64,000 bases of DNA from Lingula anatina. Its lineage: Eukaryota > Brachiopoda > Lingulata > Lingulida > Lingulidae. Under the pieces are notes generated by a model. The model was not told where the DNA came from and did no database searches. It worked only from the letters and a program-made list of their open reading frames with translations. The stretch spans positions 47,894-111,893 of the forward strand of contig NW_019775937.1 in NCBI RefSeq assembly GCF_001039355.2, in the 5' to 3' direction. A program made the translations under genes and the position numbers. Shown here piece after piece: positions 45,001 to 53,400 of the stretch; position 1 is the stretch's first letter, and every line of letters begins with the position of its first letter.

Positions 45001-46772
45001 GGAAAAATGAGTGTATCATGTATGTTGTTAGTCATAGCCTTTTGTTCAGTGTTACCACTGTAATCTGTGATGTGTGAAATTATTATTTATTATAATAGCC
45101 ATATCATTCTCTGAGGAAATGATTGTGGTTAGACAGTGAAATATGGGGATGATTGGGATTTGAGTTAGATTGTGATAATGGCAGTGAATTTTGTAAAAAG
45201 AATAAAAAAAGTAGTTTTTAAAGAAAAGAGGTGCAAATATTTTTAACAAATGATGATAAAGTGACCTATTTGAATTATTATGACCTTGAAAATTGTGATT
45301 TAATGAGTTTTATTATTATTTTACAGAAAAGGGACCTTTGGAGAATGAAAAGTAAGTACTATTCCCTCATGACGATATCTAACATAAAAAGTCTAATATA
45401 AGAGAAGACAACATCAATGATTTAAATTGAGTATGCACAATTCCATGTACAACTTTGAATTCTGAAATGAATATTTAATAGTAAGTTACTATTGTTTCAA
45501 ACTTTTACTTTAACATTACATGATTTAAATGCATGAAATCTATTAAATTGACATCAAATACACCATTGAATTAACATTCCTGTTCTGAATAAGTATATTT
45601 ACCTAATTTCTTTTTATTCACAGCCGTGGACCTAGGCCTCAGTTTGATCACCATCCGCCATCTTATGTCAGTGGTGGAGGCTTTGATAACCCTGCTGTTG
45701 ACCGTTCTCTGGACGTGGTGGACTTTGATGACCCAGCTTCAACTGGTGTCTTTGCCACTCATACCTCTGGGATGAATGGAAGTAAGTGGAGCAGGATTGT
45801 GTTTGTTGAGATTGTGTCTGGTTGAGACATGTCTTAGTGCAATATGTACTGGCACTGACTAATAATTTGTATTGGTTAGGGCTAGATGACTTTCTCTTTG
45901 CCTGGTGTTGATTTCTTATACCAAAACCAATAAACAGTTTGGAAACAAAGAAATATTATGATTAAGTTGAATCTCATGTGTTAATTAAGTATTAAATATT
46001 TAAAAAGATATTCTGCCAAGTATGTGAAGGATTTTTGCTCATTTTACACCTGACTGACCCTTGTTTAACTTCATGTCCTTGTTTCAGACGTCCAGTATGG
46101 GTCGCTAGATAGAAACAAAATGAGGCCAGCTAACGGACACGTGAACCATGGCAACCACTCTCCAGACTGGCAGAAGCCGCCCCCGTATACCCCCGACACC
46201 TCCTATGAAGTACAGAATGCTTTTAATAATGGCTTGGATGAACATGAGATGAACAGGAGAAATATGGAAAGATCAGGTATGTGATTATAACTGGCTAATT
46301 GTCTTTTAAAAAATAAAACACTTGACAGCACTACCTACAAAAGTAGTTTTTAAAGAAAAGAGGTGCAAATATTTTTAACAAATGTAGGTAGTGCTGTCAA
46401 GTGAAAAGATAGGTCCTCATATTAAATTACATAAGATTGGCCATATATAAAGTGATGTATTTCCAATGTAAAAAACATTTTGTAGAGTAAAATGTGTATT
46501 GATTGTATCCTATTTACTTTCAGTACCAATTACTTCATAGTTAAACCAGAGGCATATATGGTGATACATATTATAATATCTGTATTGTTCATTTGGCAGG
46601 TCATCCATATTACAACATGCAGAACATGCCAAACAAGTCCCCTCTCATCCATCCTGGCATGAATGGCATACAGAAGCCGGACGGCATGTCTGTGAGGAGC
46701 GGCCATGAAAGTGGATATTCAACGCCAGATCCAAATAAACCTAAAAAGGTCATATATGAAGTCATTGTATAA
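15290..46772 (+). CDS. ed: Echinoid-like cell adhesion receptor: 7 Ig, FN3, one TM helix (18 coding exons)
   Basis: Joined exons: 15290-15719, 21644-21955, 22300-22437, 22828-22944, 23137-23424, 23696-23956, 24129-24359, 24675-24800, 25082-25372, 25631-25807, 26070-26165, 26447-26728, 27188-27208, 41814-41939, 45327-45351, 45624-45781, 46088-46276, 46600-46772. They sum to 3441 nt, one open frame of 1146 residues plus stop, and every junction is GT-AG. Order: signal peptide ending near residue 36, seven Ig domains (about 40-731), FN3 (732-822), a divergent cysteine-bearing FN3-like domain (823-916), TM helix (935-957) with a CCCRKKK stop-transfer, then about 187 cytoplasmic residues. The tail has PPSY and PPPY (WW-binding PPxY) and ends YEVIV. 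Fly Echinoid has the same domain order and ends EIIV, which binds PDZ proteins such as Bazooka and Canoe/afadin; it also acts in EGFR antagonism and upstream of Hippo via Salvador. The exon model is direct reading; the Echinoid name rests on architecture and C-terminus. Alternatives such as nephrin or Kirre have different domain counts and tails. Confidence 0.82.
15720..21643 (+). other. Intron 1 of the Echinoid-like gene (5.9 kb)
   Basis: Non-coding, AT-rich, phase 1. No exon-like frame with splice sites, no transposon termini and no RNA gene were recognised. It ends with a pyrimidine tract and cag at 21641-21643; a short AT palindrome lies near 21553-21578. First introns often hold enhancers, but none can be called here. 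Confidence 0.7.
21644..21955 (+). CDS. ed: Echinoid-like exon 2: Ig2
   Basis: 104 codons, phase 1 to phase 1, residues 144-247. One whole Ig domain: VFFNCSSFGGNPPPTISWF carries the B-strand Cys and core Trp, and KMFACRVSNQA the F-strand Cys. The NPPPTISW loop is usual for C2-type domains in this receptor superfamily. The domain is bounded exactly by its exon. Confidence 0.85.
22300..22437 (+). CDS. ed: Echinoid-like exon 3: Ig3, first half
   Basis: 46 codons, phase 1-1, residues 248-293. Contains EQVACTVEANPQVTSVEWL, the B-strand Cys and core Trp of Ig3. The domain is completed by the next exon after a 390-bp intron. Confidence 0.82.
22828..22944 (+). CDS. ed: Echinoid-like exon 4: Ig3, second half
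   Basis: 39 codons, phase 1-1, residues 294-332. Contains LTDRGQHTCIARNIIGSSN, the F-strand Cys region, then the G strand. Together exons 3 and 4 give a normal-length Ig of about 85 residues. Confidence 0.82.
23137..23424 (+). CDS. ed: Echinoid-like exon 5: Ig4
   Basis: 96 codons, phase 1-1, residues 333-428, beginning Tyr-Pro-Pro-Lys across the junction. RVNLTCSVRANPPATEIVW gives the B and C strands, and NRAGMYRCTAKNTL the F strand. Confidence 0.85.
23696..23956 (+). CDS. ed: Echinoid-like exon 6: Ig5
   Basis: 87 codons, phase 1-1, residues 429-515. INLKCTVGD with FWERV for B and C strands, and DDNGSYRCTPKNKLGRG for the F-G hairpin. The upstream intron carries a purine repeat at 23617-23645. 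Confidence 0.85.
24129..24359 (+). CDS. ed: Echinoid-like exon 7: Ig6, first half
   Basis: 77 codons, phase 1-1, residues 516-592. IRLACRARGKPAPNIEWLK is a textbook I-set B-C region. The exon stops before the F strand; the second Cys comes from exon 8. Confidence 0.84.
24675..24800 (+). CDS. ed: Echinoid-like exon 8: Ig6, second half
   Basis: 42 codons, phase 1-1, residues 593-634. IQVDDTANYTCLGSNHLSE gives the F strand. Skipping exon 8 alone would keep the frame but break Ig6. Confidence 0.84.
25082..25372 (+). CDS. ed: Echinoid-like exon 9: Ig7
   Basis: 97 codons, phase 1-1, residues 635-731. ASLVCQSQAYPAVTFRWIR supplies B and C strands, and GDLGNYSCIATNPVGETTV the F and G strands. This is the last Ig before the FN3 domain. 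Confidence 0.86.
25631..25807 (+). CDS. ed: Echinoid-like exon 10: FN3, first half
   Basis: 59 codons, phase 1-1, residues 732-790. PDAPTNLRV and SVLLEWTPGFNGGYDQTF are the FN3 A and B strands with the conserved Pro and Trp. Confidence 0.84.
26070..26165 (+). CDS. ed: Echinoid-like exon 11: FN3, second half
   Basis: 32 codons, phase 1-1, residues 791-822. LFPDTSYTFQVYGKNALKAG carries the Tyr-corner strands (L-P-x-T-x-Y) that define FN3. Intron within the FN3 domain is common for this fold. Confidence 0.84.
26447..26728 (+). CDS. ed: Echinoid-like exon 12: divergent FN3-like membrane-proximal domain
   Basis: 94 codons, phase 1-1, residues 823-916. It lacks a clean FN3 signature but has strand-like segments and cysteines in DQYCIRVEI, ATPCAPP, VALCLTS and PEVCGAF, so two disulphides are possible. 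Fly Echinoid also has a second, divergent FN3 domain here; I assign it by position. Confidence 0.78.
27188..27208 (+). CDS. ed: 21-nt in-frame microexon of the Echinoid-like gene
   Basis: A 21-base exon lies between a long pyrimidine tract ending tttgtag and a GTAAGA donor. It enters and leaves in phase 1, adding Val-Leu-Thr-Pro-Pro-Pro-Ser at residues 917-923 between the last ectodomain module and the membrane. Because it is symmetric it can be included or skipped: the protein is 1146 residues with it and 1139 without. The call rests on splice sites and phase only. Confidence 0.62.
27209..32846 (+). other. Intron before the TM exon, first part
   Basis: First 5.6 kb of a 14.6-kb intron (27209-41813). 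No protein-coding exon was recognised. A more complex, less AT-rich stretch runs from about 31.1 to 32.8 kb with a GA repeat at 32432-32465, and could include the promoter and untranslated leader of the internal first exon that follows. Confidence 0.55.
32432..32465. repeat. (GA)n simple repeat
   Basis: About 17 GA units, located 380 bp upstream of the candidate internal start exon. GA repeats can act as GAGA-type promoter elements in animals, but here it may be only a microsatellite. Confidence 0.9.
32847..32889 (+). CDS. ed: Candidate alternative first exon of a short Echinoid-like isoform
   Basis: ATG with A at -3 and G at +4, then 14 codons (METTETVNTTTGSE) and one base before a GTAAGG donor, so it leaves in phase 1. 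That is exactly the phase needed to splice to the TM exon at 41814. The product would be about 237 residues: a short extracellular N-terminus with a possible N-glycosylation site (Asn-Thr-Thr), the TM helix at about 26-48, and the full cytoplasmic tail, with no Ig or FN3 domain. As an internal cassette it would not work: entered in phase 1 from 32814 it reads into a stop. Chance remains possible, since phase match alone happens one time in three. Confidence 0.42.
33111..33147. repeat. (CT)n simple repeat, interrupted
   Basis: Run of CT units with one TCTG interruption inside the large intron. Confidence 0.9.
34188..34245. repeat. (CT)n simple repeat
   Basis: About 28 uninterrupted CT units in the large intron, likely polymorphic in length. 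Confidence 0.95.
39123..39212. repeat. Compound GA and poly-G tract
   Basis: (GA)n at 39123-39154, then a G run around 39161-39171 and another of about 13 G at 39200-39212. Long G runs are prone to assembly and sequencing error. Confidence 0.9.
39625..39927. mobile_element. Palindromic MITE, 303 bp
   Basis: Two near-perfect inverted arms of about 125 bp (39625-39750 and 39803-39927) surround a 52-bp centre. Termini are GGCCGCATTCA and its complement. TTT lies directly on each side, a possible 3-bp target duplication. There is no coding capacity, so it is a non-autonomous DNA element; the superfamily cannot be settled, although a 3-bp duplication would suit PIF/Harbinger. Confidence 0.85.
41010..41072. 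repeat. Three-copy 21-bp tandem repeat
   Basis: Copies start at 41010, 41031 and 41052, each a variant of a(a/t)tgtcaa followed by a TA-rich half ending atac. A fourth partial copy follows. The units are partly self-complementary. Confidence 0.8.
41814..41939 (+). CDS. ed: Echinoid-like exon 13: transmembrane segment
   Basis: 42 codons, phase 1-1, residues 924-965. Hydrophobic helix VVGIIAGVCGGVLLILVIIL and following residues to Cys957, then Cys-Cys-Arg-Lys-Lys-Lys. The G-x-x-x-G-like spacing (GIIAG, GVCGG) could favour helix packing. Cysteines at the inner face are candidates for palmitoylation. Confidence 0.86.
41940..45326 (+). other. Intron after the TM exon (3.4 kb)
   Basis: Non-coding, with a (GT)n microsatellite at 41974-42014 and a C run near 43671-43680. 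No exon-like or RNA-like sequence seen. A 46-bp piece at 45207-45252 is duplicated exactly at 46339-46384. Confidence 0.7.
41974..42014. repeat. (GT)n microsatellite
   Basis: About 20 GT units starting 35 bp inside the intron after the TM exon. Close enough to the donor to matter for splicing if long alleles exist, but that is speculation. Confidence 0.95.
45327..45351 (+). CDS. ed: Echinoid-like exon 14: 25-nt cytoplasmic exon
   Basis: Encodes Glu-Lys-Gly-Pro-Leu-Glu-Asn-Glu plus part of Asn. It enters in phase 1 and leaves in phase 2, the only phase change in the gene, so skipping it would shift the frame of the tail. Acceptor ttttacag, donor GTAAGT. Confidence 0.75.
45624..45781 (+). CDS. 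ed: Echinoid-like exon 15: cytoplasmic tail with PPSY
   Basis: 158 nt, phase 2 to phase 1, about residues 974-1026. Contains HHPPSYVSGGGFDNP, a PPxY WW-ligand motif, and an acidic stretch DVVDFDDPAS. Confidence 0.84.
46088..46276 (+). CDS. ed: Echinoid-like exon 16: cytoplasmic tail with PPPY
   Basis: 63 codons, phase 1-1, residues 1027-1089. NVQYGSLDR resembles conserved receptor-tail tyrosine sites, and QKPPPYTPDTSYEVQ holds the second PPxY motif. Confidence 0.84.
46319..46403. repeat. Perfect 21-bp inverted repeat around a 46-bp duplicated segment
   Basis: Left arm 46319-46339 (cacttgacagcactacctac, then a) and right arm 46383-46403 are exact reverse complements. The loop and arm edges (46339-46384) are identical to 45207-45252. 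It lies in the intron between exons 16 and 17. The arrangement looks like a templated insertion with local inversion, or a stem-loop of about 85 nt. Confidence 0.85.
46600..46772 (+). CDS. ed: Echinoid-like exon 17: C-terminus with PDZ-binding end
   Basis: Phase 1 entry, residues 1090-1146, stop TAA at 46770-46772. The end SGYSTPDPNKPKKVIYEVIV is hydrophobic-x-hydrophobic at the last three positions, a class II PDZ ligand matching the fly Echinoid EIIV end in kind. Confidence 0.87.
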
Positions 46773-48545
46773 CGTCCACACTGCTGTTGTTGTCAACCTC
46801 ATCATCTTCATTAAGTGCCATCTACCATTGTGGTTATTGTTATCCACTTCATTGCCATGGTAACTGTATCATATCACCATGGTGACCGTTGTCGTGACTT
46901 TTGTTGCCTCGGCAATTGTTATTGTTACTACAGTGAATACTGTAAAATCTGATGACCAAGAGATCTTGAGATCTCTACAATCTCAGTGCCTGAAAGTTGT
47001 ATGAAATGTGTCATACCTTTTCTGTATTCTTTCTACATACTACAGTCAGTTCAGTGTTGCATACAAGCTCATTGTGGTTACTATGGCTACTGTAACCAAA
47101 GACAACCAGCATGTCTGTGTATTCTTCACACTGTTGCATGTTGATGTTGTAAACAAAATGATTTTTTTTTCTGGAAAAATTCCAGATGTTTTTTGCCACT
47201 GAATATTTGACTGCTATTTTGACAGTTCCAAACTCTGACATTGTCAGATATTTTACTGTATATTCTCATCAAAAGGACAATTATTAAGAATAGTAACTGT
47301 ATTAAGAAAGAAAATATGTACTATGACACATCAGTACAGATGGCTTAAGATGTACTGGAGTAAAAGCGTGCCACAGAATTCAGCACATATTTTTCTCTTC
47401 ACAAATGAAAGTGATGGTCAACAGAGAGAGCTGAAAAATTAACAAAAGGAACATTATGTCCAGTTGAGGAGAGAGAGAGTTAAGGAAAACATATGATCAG
47501 TGACAAGTTAAAGTATTCCTGACTGACAGTTATATTCAACATTCTATATTTGAAACTCAACTATGTATTATAATGGCCTTAAAGGTGTACATGTTTGTAC
47601 TATTAATGTTACTGCCAATATGATTTTGTAAGTGTATATAAATGTATATTTTGTTTGTATATTCTTATCATTGAAGGAGAGTAGGATGTATATTATAAGT
47701 TTTTAGTGTAGATTATTATTTGTGGTTTTACATTGCACATATTTTGAACTGAATGGTTGCTGTCACTATTTACTTGAAGGATTGTCTTCCAATTTCCTGC
47801 TTAAGCAGAATCGCTTTTTTTAAATGAATTACCTGGCCAATGTTTAATATGATAAAAATTATTTAACTTCAGAATAGTGGTATATTCTGACTTGTGGAAG
47901 CTGAGACTCTGAGTTTATACCAAGTGAAAATGTCTCTTATAGGTTTGACTTGAAATGATGGTGCTTTATATAGTGTCACTTACTTCCCCAAGGTTTTAAA
48001 CCTGAGAATTTTTACTTGTTTATCATCAGTCCTTAGAGCTCTAGAGAAGATAGGACCAAATCATCCTGATATTTCTGACTGAAAAGTTGGCATTTGCTAG
48101 TGGCTTGACATAGATAAATGAACTTATGGTGCTATGAGGACTATTAAATGAGAAATTAAACCTAATTCATAGATATATTGCTTGGTCCTGAAAGATTTGA
48201 CTTCTGTTCTTATTTGCTATTGTGACACAACCACAAAACAAAGTGTCTGGCTCGAAAAATTATTTGTTTTTATAAATTATGTGGCAGGCAGTGTTTTTAA
48301 TGATCTCAATTCATTGTGAAGTCAGAAGTCACTGAGCACCATTTAAGACGGTCCCTTCTATAACTAACTGTAGAAACAAAACGAAGTCCCTTTACTGTTT
48401 GAGATTATAGTAGGTTAAAGGTAATGTTTTAGTGTTATCTTACCATATCTGACTTTTATACAATTGTATGGCTTGCAGCAAGCACTATTTTCGTAAATTT
48501 AGGTATGAGCCTATGATATATCTAATAACATTATTTTAGATGCTA

Positions 48546-48625
48546 AGTAACGATAAGGTTAATGGTGTCGTTTTATAAATGACAAAGTAACGATAAGGTT
48601 AAAGGTGTCGTTTTATAAGTGACAA
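48546..48625. repeat. 40-bp tandem duplication in the 3' untranslated region
   Basis: Two adjacent 40-bp copies (48546-48585, 48586-48625), each starting agtaacgataaggttaa and differing at two positions. Recent local duplication. Confidence 0.9.
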
Positions 48626-48877
48626 AGGAGAACACTGTTGACCTTGGTGTAAGACGAAGGAAGACATTCCAATAATGTGACAGTAATGATCTGTCACTGA
48701 AGAAATGATTTGTTTTACAACAAGTCTAATGCTGCTGTAGAAGTAGAATATTTTGCTAGTTTAGAGCCGGCCATGACGTCACCTACCCCACCACGTGCAC
48801 TCGTCTATATAGTTGTGAAGTGTTTAATACATCTTGTGTCAAGTCACCACGCGTTTGTATGAACAGAAAGTTTTATA

Positions 48878-48883
48878 AATAAA
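48878..48883 (+). other. Candidate polyadenylation signal AATAAA
   Basis: Canonical hexamer 2.1 kb after the Echinoid-like stop with a GT-rich element just downstream. Confidence 0.5.
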
Positions 48884-48900
48884 CAAAGTGTTGTTATTAT

Positions 48901-49988
48901 ATGTACAGAAAAGTCTTCTGTGTTTCAGTTGATATGAATGAAAAATTGTCATGAATATTAAATGATCCACGCGGCGTTGGCTAGAATTTGAAAACGCAAA
49001 ACAAAAATATCTGAAAATTTATTATGGAAAGCTTCGTGGATGATGACATTTTTGTCATACCTCGACTATCCTAACTATATTCTCATTTTTGAAAGTGATT
49101 TTTTGCACCATAGCTGGAGTTTAATAGCATAACGCTAGTTTTATCCGAAAAATTCCACCAGAGATTCTCAACGATCACTACAGTATGGGAAGGGGGTGAC
49201 AATTATTATTATTTTTTTATACAGCACGTGATAGTCTCAAACAAAAAATAGAGATAAATGTTTTCACTTTCTCTCGCGCTCATATTTCTAAATATGGGAC
49301 AAGATTCCACAAACATTAGTATTACTTAGAGTCCAGAAGTCAAGTTGACATTTGAGTTGGAAGTATTTCAAGCCAAAACGACGACCAAAGATAACTGATA
49401 AAATTGAAATTACAATCCTCCAAACATGTAACTTGGTATTTACGCAAACCAGCTGTAGTAAAGCAACGAAGGAGAGAAGCTGACACACCAAACCGAAGCC
49501 GTGTTTCCTCCTTGATCATGAATTCCGACTGTCTCACAGCAACTCCTGATGGATTTGAAACCATAGGAGGATGGTGCTTCATTTATCATACCATGGTGTA
49601 TAATCCACCTCTGAAATGCACCCTTCCTTTTGAAACTAGATATAGTTGTTTTAATCGTCTCTCTTTGTGTTAGTCTTTTAGTCCTTATATTATGTTAATA
49701 TTATTCTTTTTTCTGCTAGATTGTGTTATTATTTTGATGCATGGAATAAGCAGCTTGCCGTTAGATAGCCAAGAAAAATCAGTCGTTGTTCATATAAAAA
49801 GTAAAACATCAGCTGTCCACTTTTGTCCCATGTCTTGTGGTGCTCTGAGTTTGTATGTTGTATTTAAGCCTTATTTTCATATTCAACTTTCAAAGAAACT
49901 TCACGCAGATTTTTCTTGGCTTCAATATTGTTATGGTCTCTCTTCCACGCATGCTCCAATGTGATGTCACTGCCGTGAAAGTGTATTG
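48901..49988. other. Intergenic region and candidate 5' untranslated exon of the next gene
   Basis: Separates two plus-strand genes. Open frames here have no domain signature. A strong donor (TTG then GTAAGT) starts at 49989. The sequence before it cannot carry the coding frame far: in the frame continuous with the next exon there is a stop at 49962-49964 and no ATG after it. So this is most simply an untranslated leader exon, holding two tiny upstream ORFs near 49958 and 49964. Confidence 0.4.
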
Positions 49989-50233
49989 GTAAGTAGAACG
50001 GTAGATTTTGAAGATGATATTTCGTTTTTTTATGATAAAAATCATTCATTTAAATCATGGCACACTAAGTTAAATCAAAGTACAGTTTTGTACATGAAAT
50101 GAAACAAAGTACGTCTCCGCAGTAATCATAAGGCAAGGAAAATTACGCATGAAAACATAAAATAAAATGTGCTTAAAGTAAGGTTACAATAGTAACATTA
50201 ATTATAAATGTTTTTTCTTTTCTTTTCCTCCAG

Positions 50234-50404
50234 GCGGCGACACTCCCACTCCATTACGACCAATCAAAACCAGGTAGAAACACCGCGTCTCCGCTAAAAC
50301 AAGAAATACCTTTTGTTCCGAATAAGTCGACCACACTTCCAGCAAAACTTCACAAGCACAAGGTCTCGACATTGCCAAAGAAGGACCTGGCACATTTAAA
50401 GACG
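50234..50404 (+). other. 5' untranslated part of the long exon of the proline-rich protein gene
   Basis: Acceptor with a very strong pyrimidine tract (ttttcttttcctccag) ends at 50233. The sequence to 50404 contains no ATG but is open in the coding frame, so upstream coding exons in phase 0 cannot be fully excluded. Confidence 0.5.
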
Positions 50405-53400
50405 ATGGGGCACGTGTACTGCGATGATTTCGCGCCATTTGCCCACAGCCCGCCTGGACACACGTGTGGCCTCCCCTGTTGCCGCGAGGAGATGAGGGTT
50501 CGTATAAAGAAGGACCCAAGAGGCATGCCGAAATGTTTTTCTGCTCCAATAACCAAGGACATACCCGAGCAGAACTTCACCCTGACGCGCCGTTTGAAAC
50601 AAATCAAGAGTATGAATGGAAACTTCATCAAATTGCCTGGACCGACGGATGCCCGTCCTGGTCCCTCATTGCCCCCCACGAATTTGAACATAAATGACCC
50701 CAGTTCAAGCAGTGGACATCGCCATCATCCGAGTGGACAAGGTATTTCTAAGATAATCATTAAGCTTGACCACCCAACTGATGAAGGTGAAACGTCTGAC
50801 TTTGAAGAGGACAAGACAAAGGAAAGGAGAACTCGGAGACACGTGTCCTTTGCCAACGAGTTGGAGGTCCACCTCAGACCCAGTAACCTTTCCTTCCAGC
50901 CGGCTCACTACGGCAGCTTTGGGTCCCTGCCCTCAAAGTATCAGGCCAGAATGCGCACCGGCCTCCCACTCGCCTTTAGACAGAAAGAACACATCTCTCA
51001 GTATGAAGAAAACGAAGATGTTTACGACATTGAACGTTTCCATAGTGACTGGAATATAAACAGTCCAGCAGATATGTGGTCGAAGGAGGCGAGCGCCGTG
51101 GAGGCGTGGGAGGTGGACAGGAATGAGCTCCTCAGGGACACACAGATCAGCCGAACTGCCAGTTTCCGCCGTGAGCTGCGCCAGGTCAACTCGTCTAACC
51201 GTCCCCTCCACCTACAGCAGTCCAGAATGAGTGGCCGAACCAAGGTGCAAGAGGTACATCCTATGAAGAAGGCAAGGGTTGTTCCCTTTGAGAAGCCAAA
51301 TAACGGGGCAGCTGCTCCACCGAATGAGCAAAACGCGACTCCCTCTAAATTCTTTAGCAAAGGAAAGGGAGGCCTTTTTTCCAAAATTCCAATCAAAAAG
51401 AGGGAGCCATCGGGTCAATCAGCATGTCAAAATGAAGCAGAGGATAGCGCGAAATCCAACGTGCCGCACAGGAATAACAAAACGCAAAGCGAAGTGGAGG
51501 TGACATTGAGAGAAGAGAGCAAGAACACCATTAGTGCTGAAAAGGGAGCGTGTGTTGAAGATGAGCAGTGCTCTGGGGTTTATGAAAATGAAACCAACAA
51601 GTCACACAGTTTACCAGTCAGTGTTTTGAGACACGCTGTCAATGCCACCTATGGCGTCCAGCCTCCTCAAGATGATGACGTCATCCCATCCAAACCAGTC
51701 AATGTGGTAAGACCGAAGCATCTCCCAGTTGCTTCTACCGTGAAATGTCTGTCAGATACAGCGCCGGAGGTCCAGACTTCAGTTCAAGATGGCGGACACG
51801 TACCACGTTTACCAGCTGGAGCAACACCCACGCCCTTTCTGTTCAAACCAGCTCGTGCACAGCTCCCTATCGACCCATCAAGGAAGAGCTTGCAAACACA
51901 CGAGGAGCAAAAGTCGCAGCAATCAATAGATCTGATCCATGAAGAAGAAAACAACAGTTCCATGGTGCCCGCTTTTCTACCACAGCAAACTTCCAAAGGT
52001 GAACAAGAAACGGGAAGACTGGCCCAAGATCAACTAGTGAGGAATAACCTCATTAAATCAGGCATTAAAACAGACATGGAATTGTCAGCCCCCAAACCTG
52101 AAAGCTCTGTGTATGAAAATTTTGGGATTGATCATTTGAATATCCATCAACAAACAGCCGAGATTGGATCTAAACGCTTATTAGCAGGTGCTCAACCAAC
52201 GCCCATTTTAATGGAGGTGCCCCATAAAAGAGAACACGAACTTGTAGCAGCAGGTGCCCACCATTCAATTGCTCCTTTGCCTGATCTACCTTCACCCCCA
52301 TCGCCCCCTCTCAGCCCTCCCACTTCACCTATCCTTAACCTACCTCTACCCCCTCCACCTCCAGGATTTTGTGACGTCATCCCCCCCTCACCCCCACCAC
52401 GGCCTCCAATGCCACTCCAGCCAGTGTGTACACCACAACCAGCACCTCCTCCTCCTCCTCCTCTCCCTCCACCCCCACCTCCATTAGTCCCCGTGTTTAA
52501 TTCATTTAATCGAAAACCTCCCGCTCAAGGCGAGGGTGCCCAGAGACAGAAGCCGCCCACACTGCTAAAAGGCCTCAGGCGGCCAGCAGATGCCACGCTT
52601 CACGACCAACTTCTCGTGGAACTTAAATCGTTTAAATCTCTGAGAAGAATCAGTCAATCAGCCACGACGGACAGTGAGGAAAGCGGTGACAAGAAACGAG
52701 AGTACAATGAAACACTTGACGGACCGGGGGCGGCACGTACAGCTCATGGTCCTGTCAATCATGCAGATTTCCCTCCCCCACCTCCTTTTCTAAATGAAAG
52801 ACCTACTACAGAAGAACATTTGCAAAGAGATATGAGTCCAGACAACCTCTACTCCGACATTGACGACTACATGTACCACGTACACAGTGGGATATCTGGN
52901 TAACACGTGACGGACCGGGGGCGGCACGTACAGCTCATGGTGCTGTCAATCATGCAGATTTCCCTCCCTCACCTCCTTTTCTAAATGAAAGACCTACTAC
53001 AGAAGAACATTTGCAAAGAGATATGAGTCCAGACAACCTCTACTCCGACATTGACGACTACATGTACCACGTACACAGTGGGATATCTGGAAGTACAACT
53101 AACGTGGCAAGCTCAACAGAGACACCAGATGATATATACGACCATCTTGAAGATATGGATTCAAGCAACGTGTACGGCATGTCTCAGGCTGCAAATGCAT
53201 CTCAAGCAAAAGATAATAATGTCACAGAGTTTAGCACACATGACTCAACAAAGAGTGGACTTCACAACGGCTTTGATGGAAGAGAAAACACAGACATGGA
53301 TGCAACAACTAGAATTTTGCACAACATGGGGCTGCTTCACTCTAAGGAAAATAACTTTCAGTTTGAGGATTTTGAAAACGAAAGTAAAACCAAGTCTGAG

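Larger units (their letters stand above)
46773..48900 (+). other. 3' untranslated region of the Echinoid-like gene
   Basis: About 2.1 kb without coding signal after the stop codon. An AATAAA at 48878-48883, followed by a GT-rich stretch (gtgttgttattatatgt), is the best polyadenylation signal. Earlier weaker AT-rich sites could give shorter transcripts. The end point is inferred. Confidence 0.55.

Noticed and set aside
49404-49964. Two plus-strand frames between the Echinoid-like and proline-rich genes
   Set aside because: No conserved motif. The frame leading into the next exon has a stop at 49962, so they cannot be its upstream coding exons.
50234-50280. Long exon as an alternative 3' exon of the Echinoid-like gene
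   Set aside because: Entered in phase 1 it reads about 14 codons and stops; the receptor already has a complete conserved C-terminus.
50202-51418. Several minus-strand frames of 70-124 codons opposite the proline-rich exon
   Set aside because: Shadows of a GC-richer coding exon on the plus strand.
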